Source: Betaproteobacteria bacterium UBA2592
GTDB lineage: Bacteria > Pseudomonadota > Gammaproteobacteria > Burkholderiales > Rhodocyclaceae
Length of the DNA: 16,655 nucleotides
Direction: 5' to 3'
NCBI GenBank assembly: GCA_002340095.1
Contig: DDKS01000050.1
Location: 1 to 16,655, forward strand
In this document: positions 1 through 6,581 of the stretch, one piece after another
Numbering within the stretch: position 1 is the stretch's first letter
How the letters are laid out: every line of letters starts with the position of its first letter
Program-made: the position numbers and the translations under genes
The notes under the pieces: model-generated
The model's database searches: none
Seen by the model: the letters and a program-made list of their open reading frames with translations, nothing else
Told to the model about the DNA's origin: nothing

Positions 1-107
1 CAGGGGGGGCAAGGGGAGGGTGGGAAGACGGGCGGGAGCAGTCACGGGATGAGGGGTTGGAACGGGGAAAGGCCGGAATTATAACGGCAGGCCCCGCCTG
101 GCCGGAT

Positions 108-1169
108 TCAGCCGCCGGTCATGGACATGAAGCGTACCACCTGGGGGACTTCCATCTGCTGGGTGAAGTCGTGGGCCTTGGGTTTGAGGCCCATGCTGTC
201 CATGATGGCCTGGCGCACGGCTGCATCGTCGTCCGGATGCTGGCGCAGCAGGGGCAATAGGGCCGTGGCATCGTTGTGGCCCAGACAGGGGTAGAGCTCG
301 CCTCTGGCGGTGATGCGGACCCGGTTGCAGGTGCCGCAGAAATTATGGCTGTGGGGGGAAATGAAGCCGATGCGGGTCTGCCGGCCGGGGATGCGCCAGT
401 AGCGGGCCGGGCCGCCGGAGCTTTCGGCGGAGGGCACCAGTTCGAAATCCGCTTGCAGGCGCGCCAGGGTTTCCTGGCTGGAAATGTAGGTCCGGGAGCG
501 GCCGGCAATGGCCCCCAGGGGCATTTCCTCGATGAAGGAGATGTCCAGTTCCTGATCCAGGGCAAAACGTACCAGGTCGCCGAATTCGTCGTCGTTGAAC
601 CCTCGCATCATGACTACGTTCAGTTTGGTGTGCATGAAACCGGCCTGTCGGGCGGCAGCGATGCCCTGCAGCACCTTTTCCAGACTGCCGATGCGGGTGA
701 TGCTCCTGAAACGTTCGGCATCGAGGGTGTCGAGGCTGATGTTGAGGCGCCTGACGCCGGCATCCCGGAGGGCAGGAGCGTAACGGTCGAGCTGGGAGCC
801 GTTGGTGGTGAGTACCAGTTCCCGCAGCCCGTCGAGCTGGCCCAGCTGTTGCAACAGCCACAGGGCATTGGGTCGCACCAGGGGTTCGCCGCCCGTGATA
901 CGCAGCTTGCTGACGCCAAGCCCGACGAAGACCTGGGCGACCCGCAGGCATTCCTCCAGGCTCATGATCTGATCCCGGGGCAGGAAGGTCATCTTCTCAC
1001 TCATGCAGTAGGTGCAGCGGAAGTCGCAGCGGTCGGTGATGGACAGGCGTACATAGCTGATCTGGCGGCCGTACTTGTCTATCAGGGGGCCGGCTGGGAG
1101 ATCCCGGTTGAGGGCGTGCAGGGCCGGGTTCCCTGCGTCGGGATCGGGGTTCAGGGTTTCGTTGTGCAT
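108..1169 (-). CDS. moaA: GTP 3',8-cyclase MoaA (radical SAM, molybdenum cofactor synthesis)
   Basis: MoaA converts GTP to 3',8-cyclo-7,8-dihydro-GTP, the first step of molybdopterin synthesis in the cytoplasm. The 353-residue product shows the radical-SAM cluster motif CxxxCxxC (C48, C52, C55, within TDRCDFRCTYC), the GGEP motif used in SAM binding, and the second C-terminal cluster CxxC-x13-C (C278, C281, C295). It ends in GG, the conserved C-terminal tail that reaches the active site. Length matches the family. I start at the ATG at 1169 because a GGAG ribosome-binding site lies about six bases upstream and the protein then opens with an ordinary short N-terminal extension. The frame stays open 34 codons further upstream, but that part looks non-coding. 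It is divergent from the riboswitch-led gene. No Moco riboswitch was seen in its short leader. Confidence 0.97.
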   Translation of the reverse strand: MHNETLNPDPDAGNPALHALNRDLPAGPLIDKYGRQISYVRLSITDRCDFRCTYCMSEKMTFLPRDQIMSLEECLRVAQVFVGLGVSKLRITGGEPLVRPNALWLLQQLGQLDGLRELVLTTNGSQLDRYAPALRDAGVRRLNISLDTLDAERFRSITRIGSLEKVLQGIAAARQAGFMHTKLNVVMMRGFNDDEFGDLVRFALDQELDISFIEEMPLGAIAGRSRTYISSQETLARLQADFELVPSAESSGGPARYWRIPGRQTRIGFISPHSHNFCGTCNRVRITARGELYPCLGHNDATALLPLLRQHPDDDAAVRQAIMDSMGLKPKAHDFTQQMEVPQVVRFMSMTGG

Positions 1170-1240
1170 GGTTGCTCCGATGCGGGTGCCGGATTGTTCT
1201 GCCCGGGACGAAGGTCGGTAATGGACATGGATCAAGAATA

Positions 1241-1253
1241 ACGAAAATTTCGT
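1241..1253. promoter_or_regulatory. Perfect 6-1-6 inverted repeat in the moaA leader, possible operator
   Basis: ACGAAA-A-TTTCGT is a perfect inverted repeat about 70 bases upstream of the moaA start, in the divergent region shared with the FliL-like gene. Two further outer pairs (AT/AT) fit after one mismatch. It could be a dimeric regulator site for moaA or for the rightward unit. It does not resemble the ModE, FNR or Crp consensus as I know them. The assignment is an inference from symmetry and position only. Confidence 0.3.
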
Positions 1254-1311
1254 CATCTTTACCGGCGGCACGATCGGGATGTGATCGCGCGGTACGAACT
1301 CGTGCTAACAT

Positions 1312-1405
1312 CCTCCATGACAGGTTCAAGGGCAAACCGGAAGTAATTCCGGGACGCAAAGCCACAGATCCCACTCCCGCGCGGAAGGATGGCTGGGTTG
1401 CGAGG
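1312..1405 (+). ncRNA. Cyclic-di-GMP class I riboswitch aptamer (GEMM)
   Basis: The sequence shows the hallmark GEMM-I elements in order. GGGCAAACC lies at 1330-1338. The P2 hairpin is a perfect six-pair CCGGAA/TTCCGG stem (1337-1352) closed by a GUAA (GNRA) tetraloop at 1343-1346. GGGACGCAAAGCC follows at 1351-1363. P3 has GCC (1361-1363) pairing GGC (1391-1393) and ATCC (1368-1371) pairing GGAT (1387-1390), and then comes the closing CTGGGTTGC strand. A short P1 could form between CCTC (1312-1315) and GAGG (1402-1405), so the outer limits are approximate. This class binds c-di-GMP and controls motility and surface genes. It lies 88 bases upstream of the FliL-like start, so it almost certainly controls that gene. 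The most similar RNAs I recall are those of Geobacter and Vibrio (Vc2). Confidence 0.95.
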
Positions 1406-1455
1406 CTTGGGGGGCGGCATGTTCGTGCCGGCCTTCTGCGGGGCTTCTCCGGGTT

Positions 1456-1488
1456 TTCCCTTGGATGGAACGATGTTTCGAAAGGGGA
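1456..1488 (+). promoter_or_regulatory. Possible Shine-Dalgarno-masking hairpin (riboswitch expression platform)
   Basis: TTCCCTT (1456-1462) can pair with AAGGGGA (1482-1488) in seven pairs, one of them G-U. The second arm is the Shine-Dalgarno sequence of the FliL-like gene (AAAGGGG, start ATG at 1494). Upstream, a smaller CGGCA/TGCCG hairpin (1415-1430) follows the aptamer. No strong intrinsic terminator with a long U tract is visible between aptamer and start, so a translational mechanism is more likely than attenuation. This is an inference from pairing by eye, not a folding calculation. Confidence 0.4.
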
Positions 1489-1493
1489 TTCCC

Positions 1494-1922
1494 ATGAGGG
1501 CGACAGCGCGCGGCAACATCAATGTGATCCTGGTCTTTTCCCTGGCCATCCTGGTCTTCATCCTGGGGGCCATTGCCGGTTTCTTCATCTGGAAGCAGGG
1601 CCAGAAGGACGAGGCCGTCGCTGCCCCGGCCTATGTCAATCTGGGGCGGGTCGTCGCCCAGGTCGGTGGCGGCCGCTTCGTCCGCACCGAAGTTCAACTG
1701 GAAATTGCGGGGGCGGAGCATTCCGGACTGTTCGAGTCCCGCCGGGTGCAGGTGCTGGATCGGGTCCGCAGTGGTTTGGGCCAGATGTCCGAGGCCGATC
1801 TCTATTCGGTTCAGGGTAAGCGCAAGGCCCAGGAGGCCATCGTCGCGTACCTGAATCACTATTTCGGCAAGCCGCTGGTGCTGGAGGTGTATTTCTCCAA
1901 CTTCATGGTGGCGGGGGGCTGA
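1494..1922 (+). CDS. Stand-alone FliL-like membrane protein under c-di-GMP riboswitch
   Basis: The product is 142 residues: a short basic N-terminus, one membrane segment (about residues 11-33) and a periplasmic domain of FliL type. The domain has the YVNLGRVV strand, a conserved RFVRTEVQLEI strand, a helix (ESRRVQVLDRVRSGLGQMS), the LYSVQGKRKAQEAI segment and a final VYFSNFMVAGG strand. FliL proteins surround the flagellar stator and affect torque. This copy is not near other flagellar genes here, so it is a paralogue or an orphan, and its partner is unknown. I chose the ATG at 1494 because AAAGGGG lies six bases upstream. Longer reading would start at 1389, inside the riboswitch aptamer, and cannot be right. 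An ATG at 1473 is a weaker alternative. Family is fairly sure; function is not. Confidence 0.85.
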   Translation: MRATARGNINVILVFSLAILVFILGAIAGFFIWKQGQKDEAVAAPAYVNLGRVVAQVGGGRFVRTEVQLEIAGAEHSGLFESRRVQVLDRVRSGLGQMSEADLYSVQGKRKAQEAIVAYLNHYFGKPLVLEVYFSNFMVAGG

Positions 1923-1961
1923 TTGCGGTGCAATGCCATGGCCGCTTCATGCGGCAGGGGA

Positions 1962-1967
1962 TAGAAT
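1962..1967 (+). promoter_or_regulatory. Possible -10 box (TAGAAT) before the cyclic-nucleotide-binding gene
   Basis: TAGAAT lies 29 bases upstream of the next start, in the 73-base gap after the FliL-like gene. The same hexamer lies before zapE and hns in this window. The -35 region (TGGCCG at 17 bases) is poor, so a separate promoter is only possible. The gene may equally be read through from the riboswitch-led transcript. Confidence 0.35.
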
Positions 1968-1995
1968 CCCGGCATTTGCACGGCCGGGAGGGGGG

Positions 1996-2463
1996 ATGTT
2001 CAAGTTTTTCCGCAGACAGGGGGGCCACCCCGATACGCCCCTGGGCACCTGCCGGCTGTTTGCCGGCCTGTCGGACCGGGACATGCAGATCGTCCTGGGC
2101 TTCCTGCATTTCCGCACCTATCAGGCAGGCGAGGTCATTTTCGATGAGGGGGAAGATGGCCAGGCCCTTTACATTCTCGTGTCCGGCCAGGTCAACATCA
2201 ACCGCCAGGGGCGTGAGGATGCCCTGCTGGCGCGGCTGGAGCCCGGCGCCTTTTTCGGCGAGATGGCCCTGCTCGACGATGCGCCCCGGGCCGCCCAGGC
2301 CCGGGCGGTGAGTCCGGTGGAGGTGGCCGTGCTGTTCCGCGGGGATTTCCTCAACCTCATGGACGACCATGCCCGCATCGCCTCCCGGATTTCCCTGCAA
2401 CTGGCGCGGCAACTGGGGGACCGCCTGCGGCGCATGATTGCCGCCGCAGGAGAGCGGACATGA
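1996..2463 (+). CDS. Single-domain cyclic-nucleotide-binding protein
   Basis: The 155-residue protein is essentially one Crp-type cyclic-nucleotide-binding beta-barrel (about residues 20-118) followed by a helix, with no helix-turn-helix and no effector domain. The phosphate-binding cassette is intact: GAFFGEMALLDDAPRAA at residues 84-100, with G88-E89 for the ribose and R98 for the cyclic phosphate. It could therefore bind cAMP or cGMP, although many such domains bind neither. The start at 1996 is set by GGGAG five bases upstream; an in-frame ATG at 1933 would add a low-quality leader. Its stop overlaps the next start as ATGA, so it is probably co-translated with the PerM-family membrane protein. 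Function is unknown; a regulatory subunit for a membrane partner is an inference. Confidence 0.85.
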   Translation: MFKFFRRQGGHPDTPLGTCRLFAGLSDRDMQIVLGFLHFRTYQAGEVIFDEGEDGQALYILVSGQVNINRQGREDALLARLEPGAFFGEMALLDDAPRAAQARAVSPVEVAVLFRGDFLNLMDDHARIASRISLQLARQLGDRLRRMIAAAGERT

Positions 2464-3588
2464 GCCAAGCCCTGGAATACCGCTACCGCTCCGGTCCCCT
2501 GGTCTGGGCCATCGTCATTGCCGGCACCTGCCTGGTGCTGTTCCTGTTTCAACAGATCCTGTGGCTGGTGGTGCCTTTCCTGCTGGCGGTGGTGATCTAC
2601 TACCTGCTGCTGCCCCTACAGGAGCATCTTGTCCTGCGCGGGGTCTCCCGGGCCCAGGCCCGCCAACCTCGTGAGTCTGGGGGCCTTCGTCCTGCTGGTG
2701 GCGGGCGTGGCCCTGGCCTTTCCCTGGCTGGCGACCCATGCGGTGGGATGGCAGGAGAGCGCCGAACGCTACCTGCAGGGCGGCCTTTTCTTCGTGGCCC
2801 AGGTCTTGTACCAGCTCGAGGGGCGTTTCGAGATGCTGGCGGATGCCCATGTGAGCACCGAGTTCGTGCGCCATGTGGCCGAGTTGATCGATGGTTTTGC
2901 CACCCGCTACCTGGGGCCCCTGGCCATCGGCATCGCCGCCTGGACCCCGCTCCTGCTCCTGGCCCCCTTCATCGCCTATTTCATGTTGCGGGATGGTGCC
3001 ACCTTCCGCCATTTCCTGATCCGGGCCGTGCCCAATGCCTTTTTCGAGCGCACCTTGTACCTGTTCGATCAGGTGGATCGCACCGCCCGGCTTTACTTTC
3101 AGGGACTGCTCGCCCTGACCCTGCTGGATGCCCTGTGTCTGGCCGCCGGGCTCTGGTGGCTGGGCGTGTCCGGCCCCCTGCTGCTGGGCATCGTCACCGC
3201 AGTGCTGGCCTGGATTCCCTATGTGGGGTCGGTGCTGGGCTGCCTGCTGGTGGTGCTGGTGGCCGCCACGGATTTCCCCGATGCGCCCCAGGTGGCCTAT
3301 GGGGCCATCGTCCTGTTCATCGTCGTGCGGCTCCTCGACGATTTCCTGTTCATGCCCATGACCGTGGGGCGCAGTCTCAAGCTGCATCCGCTGCTCACCG
3401 TGGTGATGATCTTCGTGGGCGGTGCCGTGGCGGGCATTCCCGGCCTGATGCTGGTGTTGCCGGTGCTGGGCGTGGCCATGGTGCTGGGACAGACCATCGG
3501 CCAGGTAGTGAACGATCCCCGGCTCATGGCGCGTCATCTGCATGCCCGCCGCCTGCGCAAGGCGGCGGTGAGCCGGGATCTCTACTGA
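2460..3588 (+). pseudogene. AI-2E/PerM-family transporter with a single-base frameshift
   Basis: This family (AI-2E transporter, PerM, UPF0118) comprises multi-pass inner-membrane permeases of about 350-370 residues. The first 67 codons from 2460 encode two membrane helices (VWAIVIAGTCLVLFLF and WLVVPFLLAVVIYYLLL) and the typical basic loop LRGVSRAQA. The frame then runs into arginine-proline-rich nonsense, while a second frame continues the family pattern: ANLVSLGAFVLLVAGVALAF, the long periplasmic segment, LLLAPFIAYFMLRDG, LLGIVTAVLAWIPYVGSVLG and the RLLDDFLFMPMTVG motif, ending at 3588. Removing one C from the CCC at 2659-2661 restores a 375-residue protein reading RAQA-ANLV. So it is either a real mutation or a sequencing error in a GC-rich run. 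It overlaps the previous gene by four bases. Confidence 0.85.
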
Positions 3589-3614
3589 TTTTCCTGGGGG
3601 GGCCACCGATGGCT

Positions 3615-3620
3615 TAGAAT
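3615..3620 (+). promoter_or_regulatory. Possible -10 box (TAGAAT) before zapE
   Basis: TAGAAT sits 27 bases upstream of the zapE start, in the 59-base gap after the PerM-family gene. No convincing -35 hexamer is found at 16-18 bases. The hexamer is shared with the better promoter before hns, which supports it weakly. Confidence 0.4.
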
Positions 3621-3647
3621 CCGCCCTTTTCCCCTTACCGCGAGATC

Positions 3648-4763
3648 ATGCCGCACCGCAAGCTGAATGTGCCCGAACGGGGCATGCTGGATGCCTACGA
3701 AAAAACCCTGGCCGACCGGGGATATGTGGCGGATGCCGCTCAGATGGCGGCGGCCGTCCGTCTGCAGCAGCTTTATACCGAGCTGTTGCATTTCAAGGTG
3801 GCCCGCGGCAGCGCCCTGAAGCGCCTGCTGCGTCCCCCCGTGCCCCCCCGGGGGGGCTACTTCTGGGGCGGGGTGGGCCGGGGTAAGAGTTTTCTCATGG
3901 ATTGCTTCTTCGATGCGGTGCCTTACCGCCGCAAGAAGCGCATCCACTTTCACGCTTTCATGCAGCGCATCCACAAGGAACTGGATGCCTGCAAGGGCGA
4001 GACGGACCCGATGCTCAAGGTGGCCGGCAAGATCGCCCGGGAGACCCGGCTCCTGTGCTTCGACGAGTTCCACGTTTCCGACATCGCCGATGCAATGATC
4101 CTGGGGCGGCTGCTCACCGGGCTGGAGGCCCATGGGGTCGTACTGGTCATGACATCGAACTACCCGCCCGACGACCTCTATCCCAACGGACTGCACCGGG
4201 AAAGCTTTCTGCCGGCCATCGCCCTGCTCAAGCGGATGATGGATGTGGTGCAGGTGGAGGCCGGGGTGGATTACCGGTTGCGGGCCCTGGAGCAGGTGGA
4301 GATTTACCATCATCCCGCCGACGAGGCCGCCGAAATCAAGATGCTGGATTATTTCCGCCGGGTGGCCGGCGAGGAGGGCAGGAAGGGTGGGTATATTCAG
4401 GTGCTGGGTCGGGATATTCCCACCCTGCGCCGGGGTCATGGGGTGATCTGGTTCGATTTTCAGGCTCTTTGCGGCGGCCCCCGTTCCCAGAATGATTATC
4501 TGGAAATCGCCCGCTCCTACCATACGGTCCTGCTTTCCCATATTCCTCGCATGAGCCCCCATCAGGCCTCGGAGGCCCGGCGATTCACCTGGCTGGTGGA
4601 CGTTTTTTACGATCACAAGGTCAAATTGATCGCTACGGCCGATTGCGAACCGGAAGGGCTTTACACCGAGGGCACCCAGGCCAGTGAGTTTTTCCGCACC
4701 GTGAGCCGCCTGACGGAAATGCATTCAAAAGAATATCTGGCATTGCCCCACCTTCTGGCCTGA
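3648..4763 (+). CDS. zapE: Cell division protein ZapE, AFG1-like ATPase
   Basis: ZapE/AFG1 proteins are P-loop ATPases. In E. coli, ZapE acts at the constricting Z-ring under stress; the mitochondrial relative AFG1/LACE1 helps degrade unassembled respiratory subunits. The 371 residues match the family. The Walker A motif GGVGRGKS is at 74-81, Walker B LLCFDEFH at 135-142, and a conserved MTSNYPPDDLYPNGLHRESF segment follows, holding the sensor asparagine and the arginine region. The FDEFHVSDIADAMIL signature is diagnostic. The ATG at 3648 has only a weak GAG upstream, but the N-terminus aligns well with the family. A run of seven C then seven G (3843-3856), encoding PPRGG just before Walker A, is an odd slippage-prone tract. 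It appears monocistronic, with promoters on both sides. Confidence 0.95.
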   Translation: MPHRKLNVPERGMLDAYEKTLADRGYVADAAQMAAAVRLQQLYTELLHFKVARGSALKRLLRPPVPPRGGYFWGGVGRGKSFLMDCFFDAVPYRRKKRIHFHAFMQRIHKELDACKGETDPMLKVAGKIARETRLLCFDEFHVSDIADAMILGRLLTGLEAHGVVLVMTSNYPPDDLYPNGLHRESFLPAIALLKRMMDVVQVEAGVDYRLRALEQVEIYHHPADEAAEIKMLDYFRRVAGEEGRKGGYIQVLGRDIPTLRRGHGVIWFDFQALCGGPRSQNDYLEIARSYHTVLLSHIPRMSPHQASEARRFTWLVDVFYDHKVKLIATADCEPEGLYTEGTQASEFFRTVSRLTEMHSKEYLALPHLLA

Positions 4764-4782
4764 GCGGGGGAGTTTTTGATTC

Positions 4783-4811
4783 TTGCCCATTGGCCTCGGT
4801 ATTTTTAGAAT
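4783..4811 (+). promoter_or_regulatory. Sigma-70-type promoter of the hns-surE-pcm-nlpD-rpoS unit
   Basis: TTGCCC (4783-4788) is followed after 17 bases by TAGAAT (4806-4811). The two hexamers match the sigma-70 consensus at four of six and five of six positions. Transcription would begin near 4818, giving a leader of roughly 26 bases before the hns-like start. No gap large enough for another strong promoter occurs before rpoS, although internal promoters, as in E. coli nlpD, are possible. Confidence 0.65.
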
Positions 4812-4843
4812 TTCCAGGTTCAATTCAAATAAAGAGGCTTTCT

Positions 4844-5170
4844 ATGGATATTTCGAATCTCTCCCTGGCTCAATTGAAGGAACTCGAACGTCTGATTCCC
4901 AAGGAAATCCGGCGCCGGGAAGCGGAGGAAAAGGCGCGGGTGCGCAAGGAGCTCGAGGCTTTTGTGCAGGCCCGGGGTTTCTCCCTGGATGAACTGATCG
5001 GCAGCCAGGCGGTCGAGCGTGCCCGCTCTGGCAAGACTGGTGGCAAGGTGGCGCCCAAGTACCGCCATCCCCAGCAAGGCGACCTGGAGTGGACCGGGCG
5101 GGGACGTCAGCCCAAGTGGGTCGAAGCATGGCTGGCCCAGGGGGGCAGCCTCGATCAGCTGCGGATCTGA
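4844..5170 (+). CDS. H-NS family nucleoid-associated protein
   Basis: The 108-residue protein has the usual H-NS plan. An N-terminal oligomerisation coiled coil rich in Leu, Glu, Lys and Arg covers about residues 5-45. A linker follows, then the C-terminal DNA-binding domain (about 73-98) with YRHPQQGDLEWTGRGRQPKW, whose GRGRQP loop inserts in the AT-rich minor groove. Such proteins silence AT-rich and horizontally acquired DNA. The ATG at 4844 follows AAAGAGG at a good distance. The next gene, surE, starts 11 bases after the stop, so this gene probably heads the surE-pcm-nlpD-rpoS operon. Betaproteobacteria often have several H-NS paralogues, so the exact name is left open. Confidence 0.93.
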   Translation: MDISNLSLAQLKELERLIPKEIRRREAEEKARVRKELEAFVQARGFSLDELIGSQAVERARSGKTGGKVAPKYRHPQQGDLEWTGRGRQPKWVEAWLAQGGSLDQLRI

Positions 5171-5181
5171 GCGGTCGTCCC

Positions 5182-5925
5182 ATGCGCATTCTCCTGAGTA
5201 ATGACGATGGTTACTTCGCCCCCGGCATCGCCGCCCTGGCCGAGGCTCTGCAGGGGCTGGGGGAAATCATCGTGGTGGCACCGGAGCGGGACCGCTCCGG
5301 TGCCAGCAATTCCTTGACCCTGGACCGGCCCCTGAGCCTGCGCCAGGCTCCCAACGGCTTTCACTTCGTCAATGGCACCCCTACCGATTGCGTGCATCTG
5401 GCCGTGACCGGCATGCTCGACGGGCTGCCGGACATGGTAATTTCCGGTATCAACCACGGTGCCAACATGGGGGATGACACCATCTATTCCGGCACTGTGG
5501 CTGCCGCGACGGAGGGGTTCCTGCTGGGAATTCCCGCCATGGCCGTTTCCCTGGTGGGCAAGGAAGCCACCCATTTCGCCACCGCCGGGCGCATTGCCCG
5601 GGAACTGGCAGAGCGCTTCATCGCCCAGCCGATATCCGAACCCGTGCTGCTCAATGTGAATGTGCCGGATCTGCCCGCAGCCGAGCTGCGGGGCCTCCAG
5701 GTTACCCGGTTAGGCAAGCGTCACAAGGCCGAGCCGGTAGTCAGGATCCGCTCGCCCCGCCACGAGACCATGTATTGGGTCGGGGCCGCAGGTGCGGCCC
5801 AGGATGCCGGCGAGGGTACTGATTTTTACGCGGTGGCGGCGGGTTACGCGTCCGTCACCCCCTTGCAGGTGGATTTGACCCATCAACAACAGCTTTCCCG
5901 CATACGCTCCTGGTTGGCATCATGA
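5182..5925 (+). CDS. surE: 5'/3'-nucleotidase SurE
   Basis: SurE is a metal-dependent phosphatase that dephosphorylates nucleoside monophosphates, and polyphosphate in E. coli, and supports stationary-phase survival. The 247 residues match the family (about 250). The N-terminal ILLSNDDGYFAPGI carries metal ligands D8 and D9. S39, in RSGASNSLTL, and N91, in SGINHGANMGDD, complete the site. The start at 5182 gives the standard MRILLSNDDG N-terminus; the ribosome-binding site (GAGCGG) is weak. It ends in an ATGA overlap with pcm, so the two are likely translationally coupled. The order surE-pcm-nlpD-rpoS is the classical proteobacterial one. Confidence 0.97.
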   Translation: MRILLSNDDGYFAPGIAALAEALQGLGEIIVVAPERDRSGASNSLTLDRPLSLRQAPNGFHFVNGTPTDCVHLAVTGMLDGLPDMVISGINHGANMGDDTIYSGTVAAATEGFLLGIPAMAVSLVGKEATHFATAGRIARELAERFIAQPISEPVLLNVNVPDLPAAELRGLQVTRLGKRHKAEPVVRIRSPRHETMYWVGAAGAAQDAGEGTDFYAVAAGYASVTPLQVDLTHQQQLSRIRSWLAS

Positions 5926-6581
5926 ATTCAGCACTTTCCGGCATTGGCATGACTTCCCAGCGCACCCGGGCGCGCATGATCGATCGTCTGCGTGCCAAGG
6001 GAATCGTCAGTGAAACCGTGCTTGCTGCCATGGCGGCCGTGCCGCGCCATATCTTCGTGGAAGAGGCGCTTGCTTCCCGCGCCTATGAGGATACGGCCCT
6101 GCCCCTGGGTTTTTCCCAGACCATCTCCCAGCCCTACATCGTGGCCCGCATGATCGAGACGCTGCTGGCCGGCCGCTCCGGTCTGGGGCGGACTCTGGAG
6201 GTGGGTACCGGCTGCGGCTATCAGGCCGCCGTGCTGGCCCAACTGAGTCCGGACGTTTATTCCGTCGAGCGCATCGAACCCCTGCTCAACCTGGCGCGCC
6301 GGAACCTGGCCCAGTTGCCGGGCATCCGGGTCCATCTCGAGCATTCGGACGGCAGCATGGGGTTGCCCCAGGTGGCGCCCTTTGACAGCATCATCGTTGC
6401 CGCCGCAGCCGGCCGGGTGCCGCCGGAACTTCTGCGGCAACTGGCCGTGGGGGGGCGTCTGGTCTTGCCAGTGGGGGGGAATGAACAGTATCTTTGCCTC
6501 GTTGAGCGTAATTCGCAGGGTTACACGGAGTCCCGCCTGGAGGCTGTCCGTTTCGTCCCCCTGCTGCCTGGTGTCGAATGA
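5922..6581 (+). CDS. pcm: Protein-L-isoaspartate O-methyltransferase
   Basis: Pcm uses S-adenosylmethionine to methylate isoaspartyl residues, starting repair of aged proteins in the cytoplasm. The 219-residue product contains the family motif GFSQTISQPYIVARM (63-77), with the conserved serine of TISQP at 69, and the SAM-binding motif I LEVGTGCGYQAAVLA (92-106). FDSIIVAAAAGRVP and a C-terminal FVPLLPG, both typical, follow. Overlaps of four bases (ATGA) with surE upstream and nlpD downstream indicate one polycistronic message. The N-terminal ten residues before MTSQRTRARM are variable, so M10 (5949) is an alternative start, but the overlap favours 5922. Confidence 0.96.
   Translation: MNSALSGIGMTSQRTRARMIDRLRAKGIVSETVLAAMAAVPRHIFVEEALASRAYEDTALPLGFSQTISQPYIVARMIETLLAGRSGLGRTLEVGTGCGYQAAVLAQLSPDVYSVERIEPLLNLARRNLAQLPGIRVHLEHSDGSMGLPQVAPFDSIIVAAAAGRVPPELLRQLAVGGRLVLPVGGNEQYLCLVERNSQGYTESRLEAVRFVPLLPGVE

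Noticed and set aside
1..107. Possible leftward gene starting at a GTG at 45 with a TATAAT (minus strand, 78-83) upstream
   Set aside because: Only 15 codons remain before the window edge, proline/leucine-rich and not recognisable, and there is no ribosome-binding site or -35 match. Cannot be supported as a feature.
276..1241. Long rightward frame opposite moaA
   Set aside because: No recognisable domain; it is the complement of a gene with intact radical-SAM and C-terminal cluster motifs.
1170..1260. Molybdenum cofactor riboswitch upstream of moaA
   Set aside because: The leader is short and none of the conserved Moco RNA elements I know are visible.
1303..1311. Extended -10-like TGCTAACAT as promoter of the riboswitch transcript
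   Set aside because: Transcription would start near 1318, after the 5' strand of the proposed P1 stem, and no -35 match is present. The real promoter was not identified.
1389..1493. Upstream extension of the FliL-like gene to an ATG at 1389
   Set aside because: This ATG lies inside the GGATGGC strand of the riboswitch P3 stem, has no ribosome-binding site, and the added residues look like translated RNA structure.
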